From: Ignavibacteriota bacterium
GTDB taxonomy: Bacteria > Bacteroidota > Ignavibacteria > UBA10030 > UBA6906
Length of the DNA: 33,022 nt
Assembly: GCA_016218065.1 (NCBI GenBank)
Contig: JACRFA010000294.1
Location: 1 to 33,022 of the forward strand
Direction of reading: 5' to 3'
Position 1 is the stretch's first letter. Each line of letters opens with the position of its first letter. Position numbers and translations under genes: made by a program. Below are positions 1 to 8,018 of the stretch, piece by piece. The notes beneath the pieces are model-generated. The model was not told where the DNA came from and did not search any database. It saw only the letters and a list, made by a program, of their open reading frames with translations.

Positions 1-1
1 C

Positions 2-2590
2 GGGCCGCAGGAGCGCGTATCGGAATCGGTCGGGTCGATCAAAGGAAGCGTCAAGGAAAAATCTGGCGATCCGCTGGTGGGGGCGAGCGTGCTCATCAAA
101 GGAACGAAGGTCGGATGCGCCACGGATGTGAACGGCCACTATACAATTCCGAAGTTGAAGCCCGGATCGTACACGCTGGACGTGAGTTTTGTCGGATGTG
201 CATCGACGAGTCGCGCAGTTGTTGTGCGGGCGGGCGAGGCGACAGTGGCAGATTTTTCGCTCGAGCCGTCGTCGTTCATGATCGGCGCGATTGAGTGTGT
301 GGGAGAAACAGAGTTGCTGCCGAAGGAGGCACAGACGAAAACAGTGATCACCGGCGCGGAGATCGAACACTACCAGGCATCGAGCGTTGGCGATGTGCTT
401 GATCTTGTTCCCGGAATTCAGAAGAGCGCGAATCCCGGCATTGCCAGGTCGAGTCTGGCGGCCGTTCGGGGTAACAACGTGACCGGGAATCAGGCCGACT
501 ACTTAGGCGAGTTCGGGACGCTCGTTGTTGTTGATGGGATTCCTATGTCGAATAACGCGAATCTTCAGTTCGAGAAGGTTACCACCTCAACCACAGGATC
601 AGGGAATCTCGGGCGCAGCGCCGATCTCCGCATGATTCCAGCCGATAACATCCAGACGATTGAAGTCGTCAGTGGAATTCCGTCGGTGCGCTATGGTGAT
701 GTTACGTCCGGTATCATCAACGTGCAAACGAAAATCGGGCGGCAGCCACATCGTCTCAAGATCAAGACCAACCCCGACACGCGGGAGGCAAACCTCGGCG
801 GCGGATTCGGTCTGGGCGAGTCGGGCATCAGCTACAATCTCAATGTTGCGCAAAGCGAGCGCAACGTTCGGCTGGAGGGAGACGAATTCTCGCGCCTGAC
901 GGGCCAGCTTGTTCTCTCGAACACCCTGTTTGAAAATCAACTGACGATGAACAACAAGGTTCTGGTGCAGCGCATCTTTGATGAAGAGGCGCCGAAGGAT
1001 GATGTGTTCCGAACGAGGAACTACAACCGCGGCTACACGCTCACGTACGGGCTTTGGGGCAAGTACGTTCCGCTTGAGAGTGTCTCGAACCTCGAATACA
1101 ATACCTACGTCACGTATCGACGTGAGAACAGCATGAAGTCCAAACTCGTGCAATCCGATCTTCGCATTCTCCCAACGGGCGACACGATTTCGACCTACAC
1201 GGGGAAAGTTGAAACCAGAGGAGCAGAGTGGACCATCGGAGGCAGACTCGAATGGAACACGCTGTTCTATACGGGCGATCTGATTCACCGATTGACGGTG
1301 GGAAGCGACGTGCAGTACAACGCAAACACCGGCGAGGGTCTTCTCATCGATTCGCTCTACAACTACTACGGCTCGACCTCGGGCCGACGATCGTACGCGT
1401 TCGACGAGATTCCAGGTCAAACGCTTTTGAGCTTCTATGCAGAAGACAGATTCACCGGCCAGCTCGGCGTGGATTTCAGCCTAAGTATCGGCGCCCGTTA
1501 CGAAACATATCGACCATTTGCATTCAATATCAAGGGACTCTGGGGAGATGGCGATCTTGTTCGTTCGCATCAAGGATCATTCTTCAACCCCCGCCTGAAT
1601 CTGCTTGTGTACTTGACTGATGAGAATCAGATTCGTCTGAGTGCAGGTCTCTCCTCCAAATCGCCGTCGATGAGTAGCATCTATCCGGCACCCGATGTAT
1701 TGCAGTGGCGTAACCAGGCAACCACCCAGACTCTCTACTTCCATCCCGATCGACGCGCCCCCGGGCTGAAAGGATATCGCGAGGGGCAAGTTGAGGTTGG
1801 CTACGACCACAAGTTGTTCGACGTCGTTGGCGCATCTGTTTCCGCCTACTACAAAAAGCGATCGAATGAACCAATCGAATCAAGCTATCCGGTCTTCACA
1901 ACAATGAGTGAGGCCGGAATAACGAAAGCATACTTTGTCGATACCTACACACGGTATGGCAATTCGGGATCGACTGAATCGAAGGGCATTGAGCTTTCGC
2001 TGCGCACAGTACAGATCAAGCCGCTGAACATGCAAATGCAGATCACCGGCTCGTACACTTTTTCGAAGCGGAAGAAAAATGCCTATGAATTTGCGGAAGC
2101 CGCCGATACGAGCATAGGTCGGTACGCGACGTATCGAGTGGTGCAGGGTCCGGTTGATACGCTCATCGGCTTTCTCTATCCCCGCGCGGGCGGTTGGGAT
2201 GAGCGGCTGATTCTGAATTACTATCTGAAGTACACGCTTCCACCACTTGGGTTGTGGATGACTTTGCGCGCAGAGTACACCTTGCTGGAGAACTATCAAG
2301 AACTCGACCTCAAACCACTCGACTATGCAAAACTTACACCTACCGGTCAAATGCAGCGCGACTTTGATGCCGCCGTCAGTCGTAAGCCAGTAAAGTGGCT
2401 CTTCAATCTCAACATTAGCAAGTCACTGTTCGCCGGAGCGGAGGTTTCGTTCTACGTGAACAACTTCCTCGACGAGCCTGCGATCTGGAGGCATTATTCG
2501 AGCCTCACACAGACGAGTGAGACAATTCGCAATCCTGATCTCTTCTATGGGATCGAGTTCAGCATGTCAATCGATCATTTACTCAAGTGA
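2..2590 (+). CDS. TonB-dependent outer-membrane receptor, 5'-truncated by window edge
   Basis: This is an outer-membrane active-transport receptor, presumably energised by TonB/ExbBD. The reading frame is open from base 2, so the signal peptide and true start lie outside the window; the in-frame GTG at 77 falls inside a domain and is not a credible start. The visible N-terminus is a carboxypeptidase-regulatory-like beta-sandwich (G-S-V-K-E at codons ~15-19, then a D-V-N-G-H-Y-T-I turn). A plug domain follows, with the A-E-I-E-H-Y and V-V-D-G-I-P-M elements and an E-V-V-S-G-I-P-S-V-R-Y-G-D-V-T-S-G-I segment. The rest is a large barrel of alternating aromatic strands. The terminal residue is Lys, not the usual aromatic. 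The lipoprotein gene starts 9 bp after the stop, so they are co-transcribed. The family is clear; the ligand cannot be read from sequence. Confidence 0.92.
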   Translation, partial: GPQERVSESVGSIKGSVKEKSGDPLVGASVLIKGTKVGCATDVNGHYTIPKLKPGSYTLDVSFVGCASTSRAVVVRAGEATVADFSLEPSSFMIGAIECVGETELLPKEAQTKTVITGAEIEHYQASSVGDVLDLVPGIQKSANPGIARSSLAAVRGNNVTGNQADYLGEFGTLVVVDGIPMSNNANLQFEKVTTSTTGSGNLGRSADLRMIPADNIQTIEVVSGIPSVRYGDVTSGIINVQTKIGRQPHRLKIKTNPDTREANLGGGFGLGESGISYNLNVAQSERNVRLEGDEFSRLTGQLVLSNTLFENQLTMNNKVLVQRIFDEEAPKDDVFRTRNYNRGYTLTYGLWGKYVPLESVSNLEYNTYVTYRRENSMKSKLVQSDLRILPTGDTISTYTGKVETRGAEWTIGGRLEWNTLFYTGDLIHRLTVGSDVQYNANTGEGLLIDSLYNYYGSTSGRRSYAFDEIPGQTLLSFYAEDRFTGQLGVDFSLSIGARYETYRPFAFNIKGLWGDGDLVRSHQGSFFNPRLNLLVYLTDENQIRLSAGLSSKSPSMSSIYPAPDVLQWRNQATTQTLYFHPDRRAPGLKGYREGQVEVGYDHKLFDVVGASVSAYYKKRSNEPIESSYPVFTTMSEAGITKAYFVDTYTRYGNSGSTESKGIELSLRTVQIKPLNMQMQITGSYTFSKRKKNAYEFAEAADTSIGRYATYRVVQGPVDTLIGFLYPRAGGWDERLILNYYLKYTLPPLGLWMTLRAEYTLLENYQELDLKPLDYAKLTPTGQMQRDFDAAVSRKPVKWLFNLNISKSLFAGAEVSFYVNNFLDEPAIWRHYSSLTQTSETIRNPDLFYGIEFSMSIDHLLK

Positions 2591-2599
2591 GATGATACG

Positions 2600-3694
2600 A
2601 TGAAGAAGTTCATAGTAGCAGTCTTCCTCAGTCTAATACTCGTGGCGGGCTGCGCCGAGAATCCGCCATCGATGGTGGATGGTAACGGGACTCTCTATCT
2701 CATCGCAGTCTGGGATTCGACTGATGGCGCCGTTCCCAATGCACCTTTGCTTCCGATGTCGTTTGCCAAAGTCATCATCCTCTCCGAGTACGGATTGATG
2801 ATTCGTGAAACCGACGGCAATGGAATACTTTTTCTCGACATGCTCCCCGCGACCACCTACACCCTCTCCGCTCGAAAACCAAATCCGAACCGACCGAACA
2901 TGCAGATCGTGGGGAGCAAACTGGACGTGTTGGTCTCTGCAGGCGCCATTCGGCGCGACACAGTTTTCGGTCAGAGCTTTTCAAGCACCGGAATCGCGAT
3001 CAATGAAGTCTATGCGTGTGGTCCGGTGAATAGCGTATTCTACTTCTACGATCAGTATATCGAGTTGTACAATGGAAGCGACAGTCTGCGCTATCTCGAT
3101 GGGATGATGGTGATGCGCTTCTCCGGCAATGGCGCAGGGAAAGGCCCGGGCGGAGATGAAGGCGACGATGGCGACATTGATGGTGCAACGTACGAGTTCA
3201 AGTTTCCGGGAGTGCCGGGTGAACGCAACTATCCAATTGCGCCTCGTCAGTTTGTCGTGTTGGCCCAGGACGCTGTTAATCACTCAACGAGCTGCGCGGG
3301 GGCAATCGATCTCACACGCGCAAATTGGGAATTCTACAATCAGTTCTCCGGCAGCGACATCGACAACCCGAACGTTCCGAACCTCATCAACATGCGCTCC
3401 TCGCACACGACTGATTTCTTTTTGAGTGTCACGAACGATGTCGTGGTGGTATCAGCGGGTCGAGACTCAAACTATGTGGATGGGATCGATATCGTTGACG
3501 TTATCGATGGCGTGGAGTATCAAACCAGTTCCAATCTGCTCAAGACACTCGATCGTCGCGTGGATCGCGGCTTCGCCCTCAGTCCTGGCTCGTATAGCGG
3601 CAAGTCGATGCAGCGCCGCGAGCCGGGCAGCGACACCAACGACGGAATAATCGATTTCGAAATTCTCAATGTACCAACACCCGGAAGGCAATGA
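2600..3694 (+). CDS. DUF4876-type lipoprotein with lamin-tail-like domain
   Basis: This is a predicted surface or periplasmic lipoprotein of 364 residues. The N-terminus is a lipoprotein signal with lipobox L-V-A-G-C and lipidated Cys18. Residues ~30-110 look like a small beta-sandwich similar to carboxypeptidase-regulatory domains (an E-T-D-G-N-G-I-L-F-L-D turn). From residue ~131 (G-I-A-I-N-E-V-Y) the pattern N-E-V-Y ... Y-I-E-L-Y-N-G-S resembles a lamin-tail domain, which matches what I recall of DUF4876 proteins. An acidic Gly/Asp-rich loop (G-D-E-G-D-D-G-D-I-D-G, ~residues 190-200) could bind cations. It sits directly behind the TonB receptor, so it may be the receptor's substrate-binding partner, in the way SusD serves SusC. 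That is inference. Its stop codon overlaps the next start (ATGA at 3691-3694), implying translational coupling. Confidence 0.8.
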   Translation: MKKFIVAVFLSLILVAGCAENPPSMVDGNGTLYLIAVWDSTDGAVPNAPLLPMSFAKVIILSEYGLMIRETDGNGILFLDMLPATTYTLSARKPNPNRPNMQIVGSKLDVLVSAGAIRRDTVFGQSFSSTGIAINEVYACGPVNSVFYFYDQYIELYNGSDSLRYLDGMMVMRFSGNGAGKGPGGDEGDDGDIDGATYEFKFPGVPGERNYPIAPRQFVVLAQDAVNHSTSCAGAIDLTRANWEFYNQFSGSDIDNPNVPNLINMRSSHTTDFFLSVTNDVVVVSAGRDSNYVDGIDIVDVIDGVEYQTSSNLLKTLDRRVDRGFALSPGSYSGKSMQRREPGSDTNDGIIDFEILNVPTPGRQ

Positions 3695-4581
3695 TGGAAT
3701 ACGCAGTTGAATGCAAAAATCTTACTCACTACTACGGCACGAGGCTCGTGTTTGAGAACATGAACTTCAATGTTCGTCGCGGCAGCATCTTCGGCTTACT
3801 GGGAAAGAATGGAACAGGGAAGACAACCACGATCAACATCCTGAACGGATTTCTTTCCCCGACAGGCGGGCAGTGTCTTGTCTTCGGCGAAGACTCGCGC
3901 AATCTTTCGCCTGCGACCAAAGCGCGCATGGGCTTCCTCATCGAAGGGCACATTCAGTATTCGTTCATGAACATCCGGCAGATCGAGAAGTTCTACTCCT
4001 GCTTTTTCCCCAAGTGGAACAAGGAACCCTACTACGAGCTGATGGCGAAGCTTGAAGTGACGGAGAACCAGAAGCTCTCGACCATGTCGTGCGGCCAGCG
4101 GTCGCAGGTTGCACTCGGGTTGATTCTCGCGCAGGACCCGGACTTGATGGTGCTGGACGATTACTCGATGGGACTCGATGCAGGCTACCGCCGTTTGTTT
4201 CTGGATTATCTCACTGAGTATGCCCACGGCGAAGGGAAGACGATCTTTATTACATCGCACATCATTCAGGATCTCGAGGCGTTCATGGACGACTGCGTCA
4301 TCATCGACTATCGGAGCGTACTCGTGACGATGTCGTTGAAGCAATTCAGAGCGGAGTTCAAGCGCTACTCGTTCGACGTGACCAATCCAGCATTGAAGCT
4401 CGTCAAGGACGGAGTTGTCAAGAATTTCGAGTTGATTCGAACCCACGCGTCGATCTACTCATTCAATCCATTGCCGGAAGTAGAGCACTACCTGAACGCA
4501 CATGGCGTCGAGTTCAGCGGCCTGCATGAAGTGCCGATGTCTCTCGAAGACGCATTCATCGGAATAACCGGAAAGTACTAG
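3691..4581 (+). CDS. ABC transporter ATP-binding protein with atypical catalytic motifs
   Basis: This is a 296-residue cytoplasmic ATPase that should power the permease encoded next. Walker A is G-K-N-G-T-G-K-T (residues 38-45), the signature is S-C-G-Q-R-S (133-138) rather than L-S-G-G-Q, Walker B is L-M-V-L-D (152-156), and the switch histidine is H190 (T-S-H). The residue after the Walker B Asp, normally the catalytic Glu, is Asp157 (L-D-D-Y-S-M-G-L-D), so the usual D-E-P is D-D-Y. A C-terminal extension of ~80 residues follows the nucleotide-binding fold. The start overlaps the lipoprotein stop, with GGAAGG at 3683-3688 as ribosome-binding site; a second ATG at 3694 is an equally possible start. 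It is similar in build to ATPases of ABC-2 exporters such as BcrA/YtrB/GldA types. Confidence 0.9.
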   Translation: MMEYAVECKNLTHYYGTRLVFENMNFNVRRGSIFGLLGKNGTGKTTTINILNGFLSPTGGQCLVFGEDSRNLSPATKARMGFLIEGHIQYSFMNIRQIEKFYSCFFPKWNKEPYYELMAKLEVTENQKLSTMSCGQRSQVALGLILAQDPDLMVLDDYSMGLDAGYRRLFLDYLTEYAHGEGKTIFITSHIIQDLEAFMDDCVIIDYRSVLVTMSLKQFRAEFKRYSFDVTNPALKLVKDGVVKNFELIRTHASIYSFNPLPEVEHYLNAHGVEFSGLHEVPMSLEDAFIGITGKY

Positions 4582-4589
4582 GAGATCGC

Positions 4590-5258
4590 ATGTACAAATC
4601 AGTTGTCTATAAGGAATGGTTGAAAATTCGCTGGGCGTATGCGGCAATGATTCTCATCAGCGTTCTTGCTCTCGGCAACACGATTCTCAATCTCAAATCA
4701 GTCGTGAGATTCCACTCGCCGGTTGCTGTATGGTCGGCGGTGATTCTGCAAAGCTATTTGTTCTACGACATCTTCAGGTTCGTTCCGTTGCTCGTTGCCC
4801 TTGTGATAGCAGCGTCGCAGTTCGTTCCAGAGGTTCACTCGAGTCGATTGAAGTTGAGTTTGCATCTCCCGGTACGTGAGAACACGATCGTGATGCAGAT
4901 GCTTTCCGTCGGTCTGATTGGCGTGGCGCTGATCTATGCCTTCATCGGTCTCGCTCTCTCGATCATCACCGCGGTGAACTTTCCGACAGAAGTACTCACC
5001 AGCATGCTCTTGACGATTGCACCGTGGTTTCTCGCCGGTGTTGTGGGATACCTCGCGCTGGCAACGGCAATCGTCGAGCCTCGTTGGATACGCAGGGTCA
5101 TTCTGGTTATCGTGGGGTATGGATTTGTCGATACACTTCTTGTCCTCGGCACGTTCAAGATGTACGAACGGGTGTTGCCACAACTGACGATGCTGGGAAG
5201 CTTCTTCACACTGGGGATTTTGCTTTCCGCGTATCGATTCCGAAGAGGTGTCCGATGA
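4590..5258 (+). CDS. ABC-2-like permease, six predicted membrane segments
   Basis: This 222-residue polytopic inner-membrane protein has predicted helices near residues 18-36, 61-80, 103-128, 137-162, 170-188 and 199-217. It has a short basic cytoplasmic N-terminus (Y-K-E-W-L-K-I-R) that resembles the start of ABC-2 permeases. The ATPase stop codon is embedded in its ribosome-binding site (TAGGAG, 4579-4584), 5 bases before ATG 4590, so the two are coupled and should form one transporter. The gene ends in an ATGA overlap with the next gene. I recognise the topology and context rather than a specific named family. No periplasmic binding-protein gene is nearby, which favours an exporter or mechanotransmission role over classical import; this is inference. 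Confidence 0.82.
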   Translation: MYKSVVYKEWLKIRWAYAAMILISVLALGNTILNLKSVVRFHSPVAVWSAVILQSYLFYDIFRFVPLLVALVIAASQFVPEVHSSRLKLSLHLPVRENTIVMQMLSVGLIGVALIYAFIGLALSIITAVNFPTEVLTSMLLTIAPWFLAGVVGYLALATAIVEPRWIRRVILVIVGYGFVDTLLVLGTFKMYERVLPQLTMLGSFFTLGILLSAYRFRRGVR

Positions 5259-6499
5259 ACCTCATCAAGATTGGTCGAGCGCTACTTCTTCTCGTCATCG
5301 CAGCAGTTGCTGCAATCGTCGTTCCGTACTATTACTGGCTTGCATTCGATGTCCGCATCCCGATCACGGGTGCGCGCTACAGTCCTGTTACCGATAAGCT
5401 CATATTGACGCGAGCGACGGAGAAGGAAACGAAGTACGTTGATGTCGATGGCAAGTCATACACACGCGATGAGTTCGAGCGACTCACCCCTTTGCTGAAT
5501 TACAGACAGCTTGCAATGGCGGGCACAATGCCCGAAACCTTGCGTGGTGTTCCCATTGACGTCAAGGAAGTTGCCCTCAATAACCTTCTTGTGCGCGGGG
5601 TTCCCGAGTATCTCGACGTCCCGCAGATTCCTCTCTTTCCGATGCTCGAATCGCAATCGGGGAGGGCAAAGCTTGAAATGCCGGACGAATTCTTCCGCAT
5701 CGGTCAACGAATGGAGTTCCTCGATGCGAAGACCAACAGGGTGAATGAGGAGCGGTCGGTGCTCTTTACACAGGCGCTTCAAGAAACGGGATTCGCGTTT
5801 CCGGCAAAACATATCGACGGCAACCCGACGACACGCAAGGCGTTCGACGAAGGATATTTTGTCGTCGATGCAGCCGATCATCTGTTTCACATCAAGCAGG
5901 TGAAGGGGAGACCGTATTGTGCATCGATAAAAACTCCGGACGATCTGAGAATTCGCTACATGATCATTCAGGAGTTTGCCCTGCGCGAGTTCTACGGCAT
6001 CATCATCGCTGAGGACGGGCGCGTCTACCTGATCTCGTACTCGGGTTACAAGTTGATTGCTCTTCCGATTCCCGCCTACGATCCATCGACCACCACGTTG
6101 ATGGTGCAGGGCGATTTTTTCTTCCGAACAATCAGCCTGACATCGCCGGGAAATCTCAACGTGACTGTGACGGACAGAAACTACAACGTCGTCGACTCCT
6201 ATAAGGAGTCATGGCCGACGAAGTTCGAACGACCACCCGGCATTATTGCGTCGTATCTGTTTCCGTTCACTGTGAGTCTGTCCGATTGGAGCAGCTCGTT
6301 CCTTAACCTGTATGTTCGCTGTTCGCATTGGGCCGGACTTGTGGGAATTGCTCTTTCGCTTGTCATCATTCTCACGATCTGGTTTGTGCGCAAGAAGAAG
6401 ATCGCGACTCGCTGGTTTGATCTGTTGGTTGTTGCAGGCACAGGAGTTTTTGGTTTGATCGCCGTTCTGCTGATCGGCGGCGTTGACGATTCTGTTTGA
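5255..6499 (+). CDS. DUF4857-type membrane-anchored periplasmic protein
   Basis: This 414-residue protein has one N-terminal membrane helix (~8-27), a ~330-residue predicted periplasmic domain, and two C-terminal helices (~360-377 and 389-408) separated by a basic loop (V-R-K-K-K-I-A-T-R). The periplasmic part opens with D-G-K-S-Y-T-R-D-E-F followed by N-Y-R-Q-L, a pattern I associate with DUF4857. It continues with repeated beta-rich units (D-A-A-D-H-L-F-H-I-K, E-D-G-R-V-Y-L-I). The ATG at 5255 overlaps the permease stop (ATGA), which decides the start; upstream in-frame sequence lies inside the permease gene. The topology resembles GldG-type accessory subunits that sit beside an ABC ATPase and permease. 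Function is not known; it may link the inner-membrane transporter to the envelope partners. Confidence 0.78.
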   Translation: MNLIKIGRALLLLVIAAVAAIVVPYYYWLAFDVRIPITGARYSPVTDKLILTRATEKETKYVDVDGKSYTRDEFERLTPLLNYRQLAMAGTMPETLRGVPIDVKEVALNNLLVRGVPEYLDVPQIPLFPMLESQSGRAKLEMPDEFFRIGQRMEFLDAKTNRVNEERSVLFTQALQETGFAFPAKHIDGNPTTRKAFDEGYFVVDAADHLFHIKQVKGRPYCASIKTPDDLRIRYMIIQEFALREFYGIIIAEDGRVYLISYSGYKLIALPIPAYDPSTTTLMVQGDFFFRTISLTSPGNLNVTVTDRNYNVVDSYKESWPTKFERPPGIIASYLFPFTVSLSDWSSSFLNLYVRCSHWAGLVGIALSLVIILTIWFVRKKKIATRWFDLLVVAGTGVFGLIAVLLIGGVDDSV

Positions 6500-6519
6500 A
6501 TCAATTTGTGTGATGTGAT

Positions 6520-7971
6520 ATGAAAAAACCGATGATACTCACGCTGCTGCTCGCCGTGTCAGTTGTTGCATCCGCACAGACGCTTCGCTTGCAATCGATG
6601 GGAGGAATGACGCTCGGGATTCGAGATACACAGCTGTCAATCAACCTCTATGACTTTGGCAGAAATCCGGCGTGGCTGCTGCGCGATGAAATCCAGAGCT
6701 GGTTGGAGATTACTCCGCGCTTGGATGACTCGTGGGGCAGCTACAGGAAGAAGTTCGACCCGCAAACATTTGAAAATTACCGGCTCGGGTTCGAAGGAGT
6801 GCAGGCGCTTGGGGAGAAAGGAACATTCCGGGGCTACGCATCCTACGTTTACGAGCGGCGTCGCGATGTGTATCGTGCGTTGAAACGCGTTCCCTACGGA
6901 GGCGACGCCTTCTTTCTGACCGATACAACAACGGGGAACATCAGATATAATGGGCCGCTCGTTCAGTTCATGTACGCCTATGATCTGTTTGACGACCTCC
7001 TTATTGGTGTATCGGGAACCTACCAAATTCTTGATGGCTTGAAAGATCGTTACAGCCGCATCAAAACAATTTGCAGAAACCTCGAGGGTACAGTTGGCCT
7101 CGCGTATCAGGTAACTCCCGCGTTGAGTGTCGGCGCAACGTTTACACCTGCAAGCGGTCAGGAAGGGATTGAGGCAAAAAGCGACGAGGTGTACAGTGTG
7201 GAGGTGTTCAACTTCCGCGGTGAAACGTACGCGTTCCGTCAGATGGGAAGTTCCGTCGATCACAAAATCAAAGTCAACGGCGAGTCAACATCGCTGCAGG
7301 CTGTGTGGCAAGCCGATTCTTCGCTGGTAATCGGGATGCGCGGCGAGTACGGCGTTGACCGAACACATGTGCTTGTCACTCGCAGCGCATCGATGGAACG
7401 GGAGGAAGGAACGGCGAGTCTTGAACACTATGCTGTCGATCTGCAAGTTCAATATGTCCCAGACAATGATTTCAGCCTCGGCGTGCTGGCGCAATACAGC
7501 AAGAACCGGGAGTGGTCGAAGTACACGACTCTTGATCTGCTGTTGTGGGACTGGAAGACTCGGGAATTTGCTCTTGGCATCGGGGCATCGTACTCGCTTG
7601 TTCCGAGTCGTTGGCTTCTCGGCGCTGAGTATCAATACTCCGGCGGCAAAGTCGATTCATCCAAATACATCGACAACAAATTTCGTTCGGAGACTTTTGC
7701 TGTACACACGTTCCGATCAGGCGTTGAATACCAGCTCTTCGAAAACGCGGCGGCACGCGTGGGGTATGCCGGTCGGATCAGTTCGTTTGATGTTGTGAGT
7801 GGAGGGAAGGATGTTGTGTTTCATGGAATCACCGGAGGCGGCACGGTGTGGATCAATAAAGATATCCAGCTCGATCTGCTGATCGAACACGGAAAGGCGT
7901 CGCCGCGAAACTCGGGCGTTTCGCGCACGGTGTTGAATGCAGGCGCTGCATTACGATTGTGGTCACGTTAA
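6520..7971 (+). CDS. DUF6850-type outer-membrane beta-barrel protein
   Basis: This 483-residue protein has a clear signal peptide (M-K-K-P-M-I-L-T-L-L-L-A-V-S-V-V-A-S-A, then Q-T-L). The mature part is made of alternating hydrophobic/polar strands with aromatic girdles (for example L-L-G-A-E-Y-Q-Y-S-G-G), typical of an outer-membrane barrel. It ends in a strand-like L-N-A-G-A-A-L-R-L-W-S-R. An early F-G-R-N-P-A-W-L motif resembles the N-P-A signature of many Bacteroidota barrels. I assign it to DUF6850 mainly because such a barrel accompanies DUF4876 and DUF4857 proteins as I recall; that label needs a profile check. It lies 20 bp after the DUF4857-type gene on the same strand. No strong Shine-Dalgarno is visible before ATG 6520, which suggests read-through or leader-independent initiation. 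Confidence 0.72.
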   Translation: MKKPMILTLLLAVSVVASAQTLRLQSMGGMTLGIRDTQLSINLYDFGRNPAWLLRDEIQSWLEITPRLDDSWGSYRKKFDPQTFENYRLGFEGVQALGEKGTFRGYASYVYERRRDVYRALKRVPYGGDAFFLTDTTTGNIRYNGPLVQFMYAYDLFDDLLIGVSGTYQILDGLKDRYSRIKTICRNLEGTVGLAYQVTPALSVGATFTPASGQEGIEAKSDEVYSVEVFNFRGETYAFRQMGSSVDHKIKVNGESTSLQAVWQADSSLVIGMRGEYGVDRTHVLVTRSASMEREEGTASLEHYAVDLQVQYVPDNDFSLGVLAQYSKNREWSKYTTLDLLLWDWKTREFALGIGASYSLVPSRWLLGAEYQYSGGKVDSSKYIDNKFRSETFAVHTFRSGVEYQLFENAAARVGYAGRISSFDVVSGGKDVVFHGITGGGTVWINKDIQLDLLIEHGKASPRNSGVSRTVLNAGAALRLWSR

Positions 7972-8018
7972 AAACGGGAAGTTGGTTTTCCCCATTTCAT
8001 CATCTAAGGAGAGATCAA

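Noticed and set aside
77-79. GTG as start codon of the first TonB receptor
   Set aside because: The frame is open back to base 2 and the upstream codons complete the first strand of the carboxypeptidase-regulatory-like domain, so the gene begins outside the window.
7976-7992. GGGAA/TTCCC hairpin between the barrel gene and the propeller gene as a terminator
   Set aside because: It has only five base pairs, a 7-base loop and no T-run; too weak compared with the four clear hairpins in the window.
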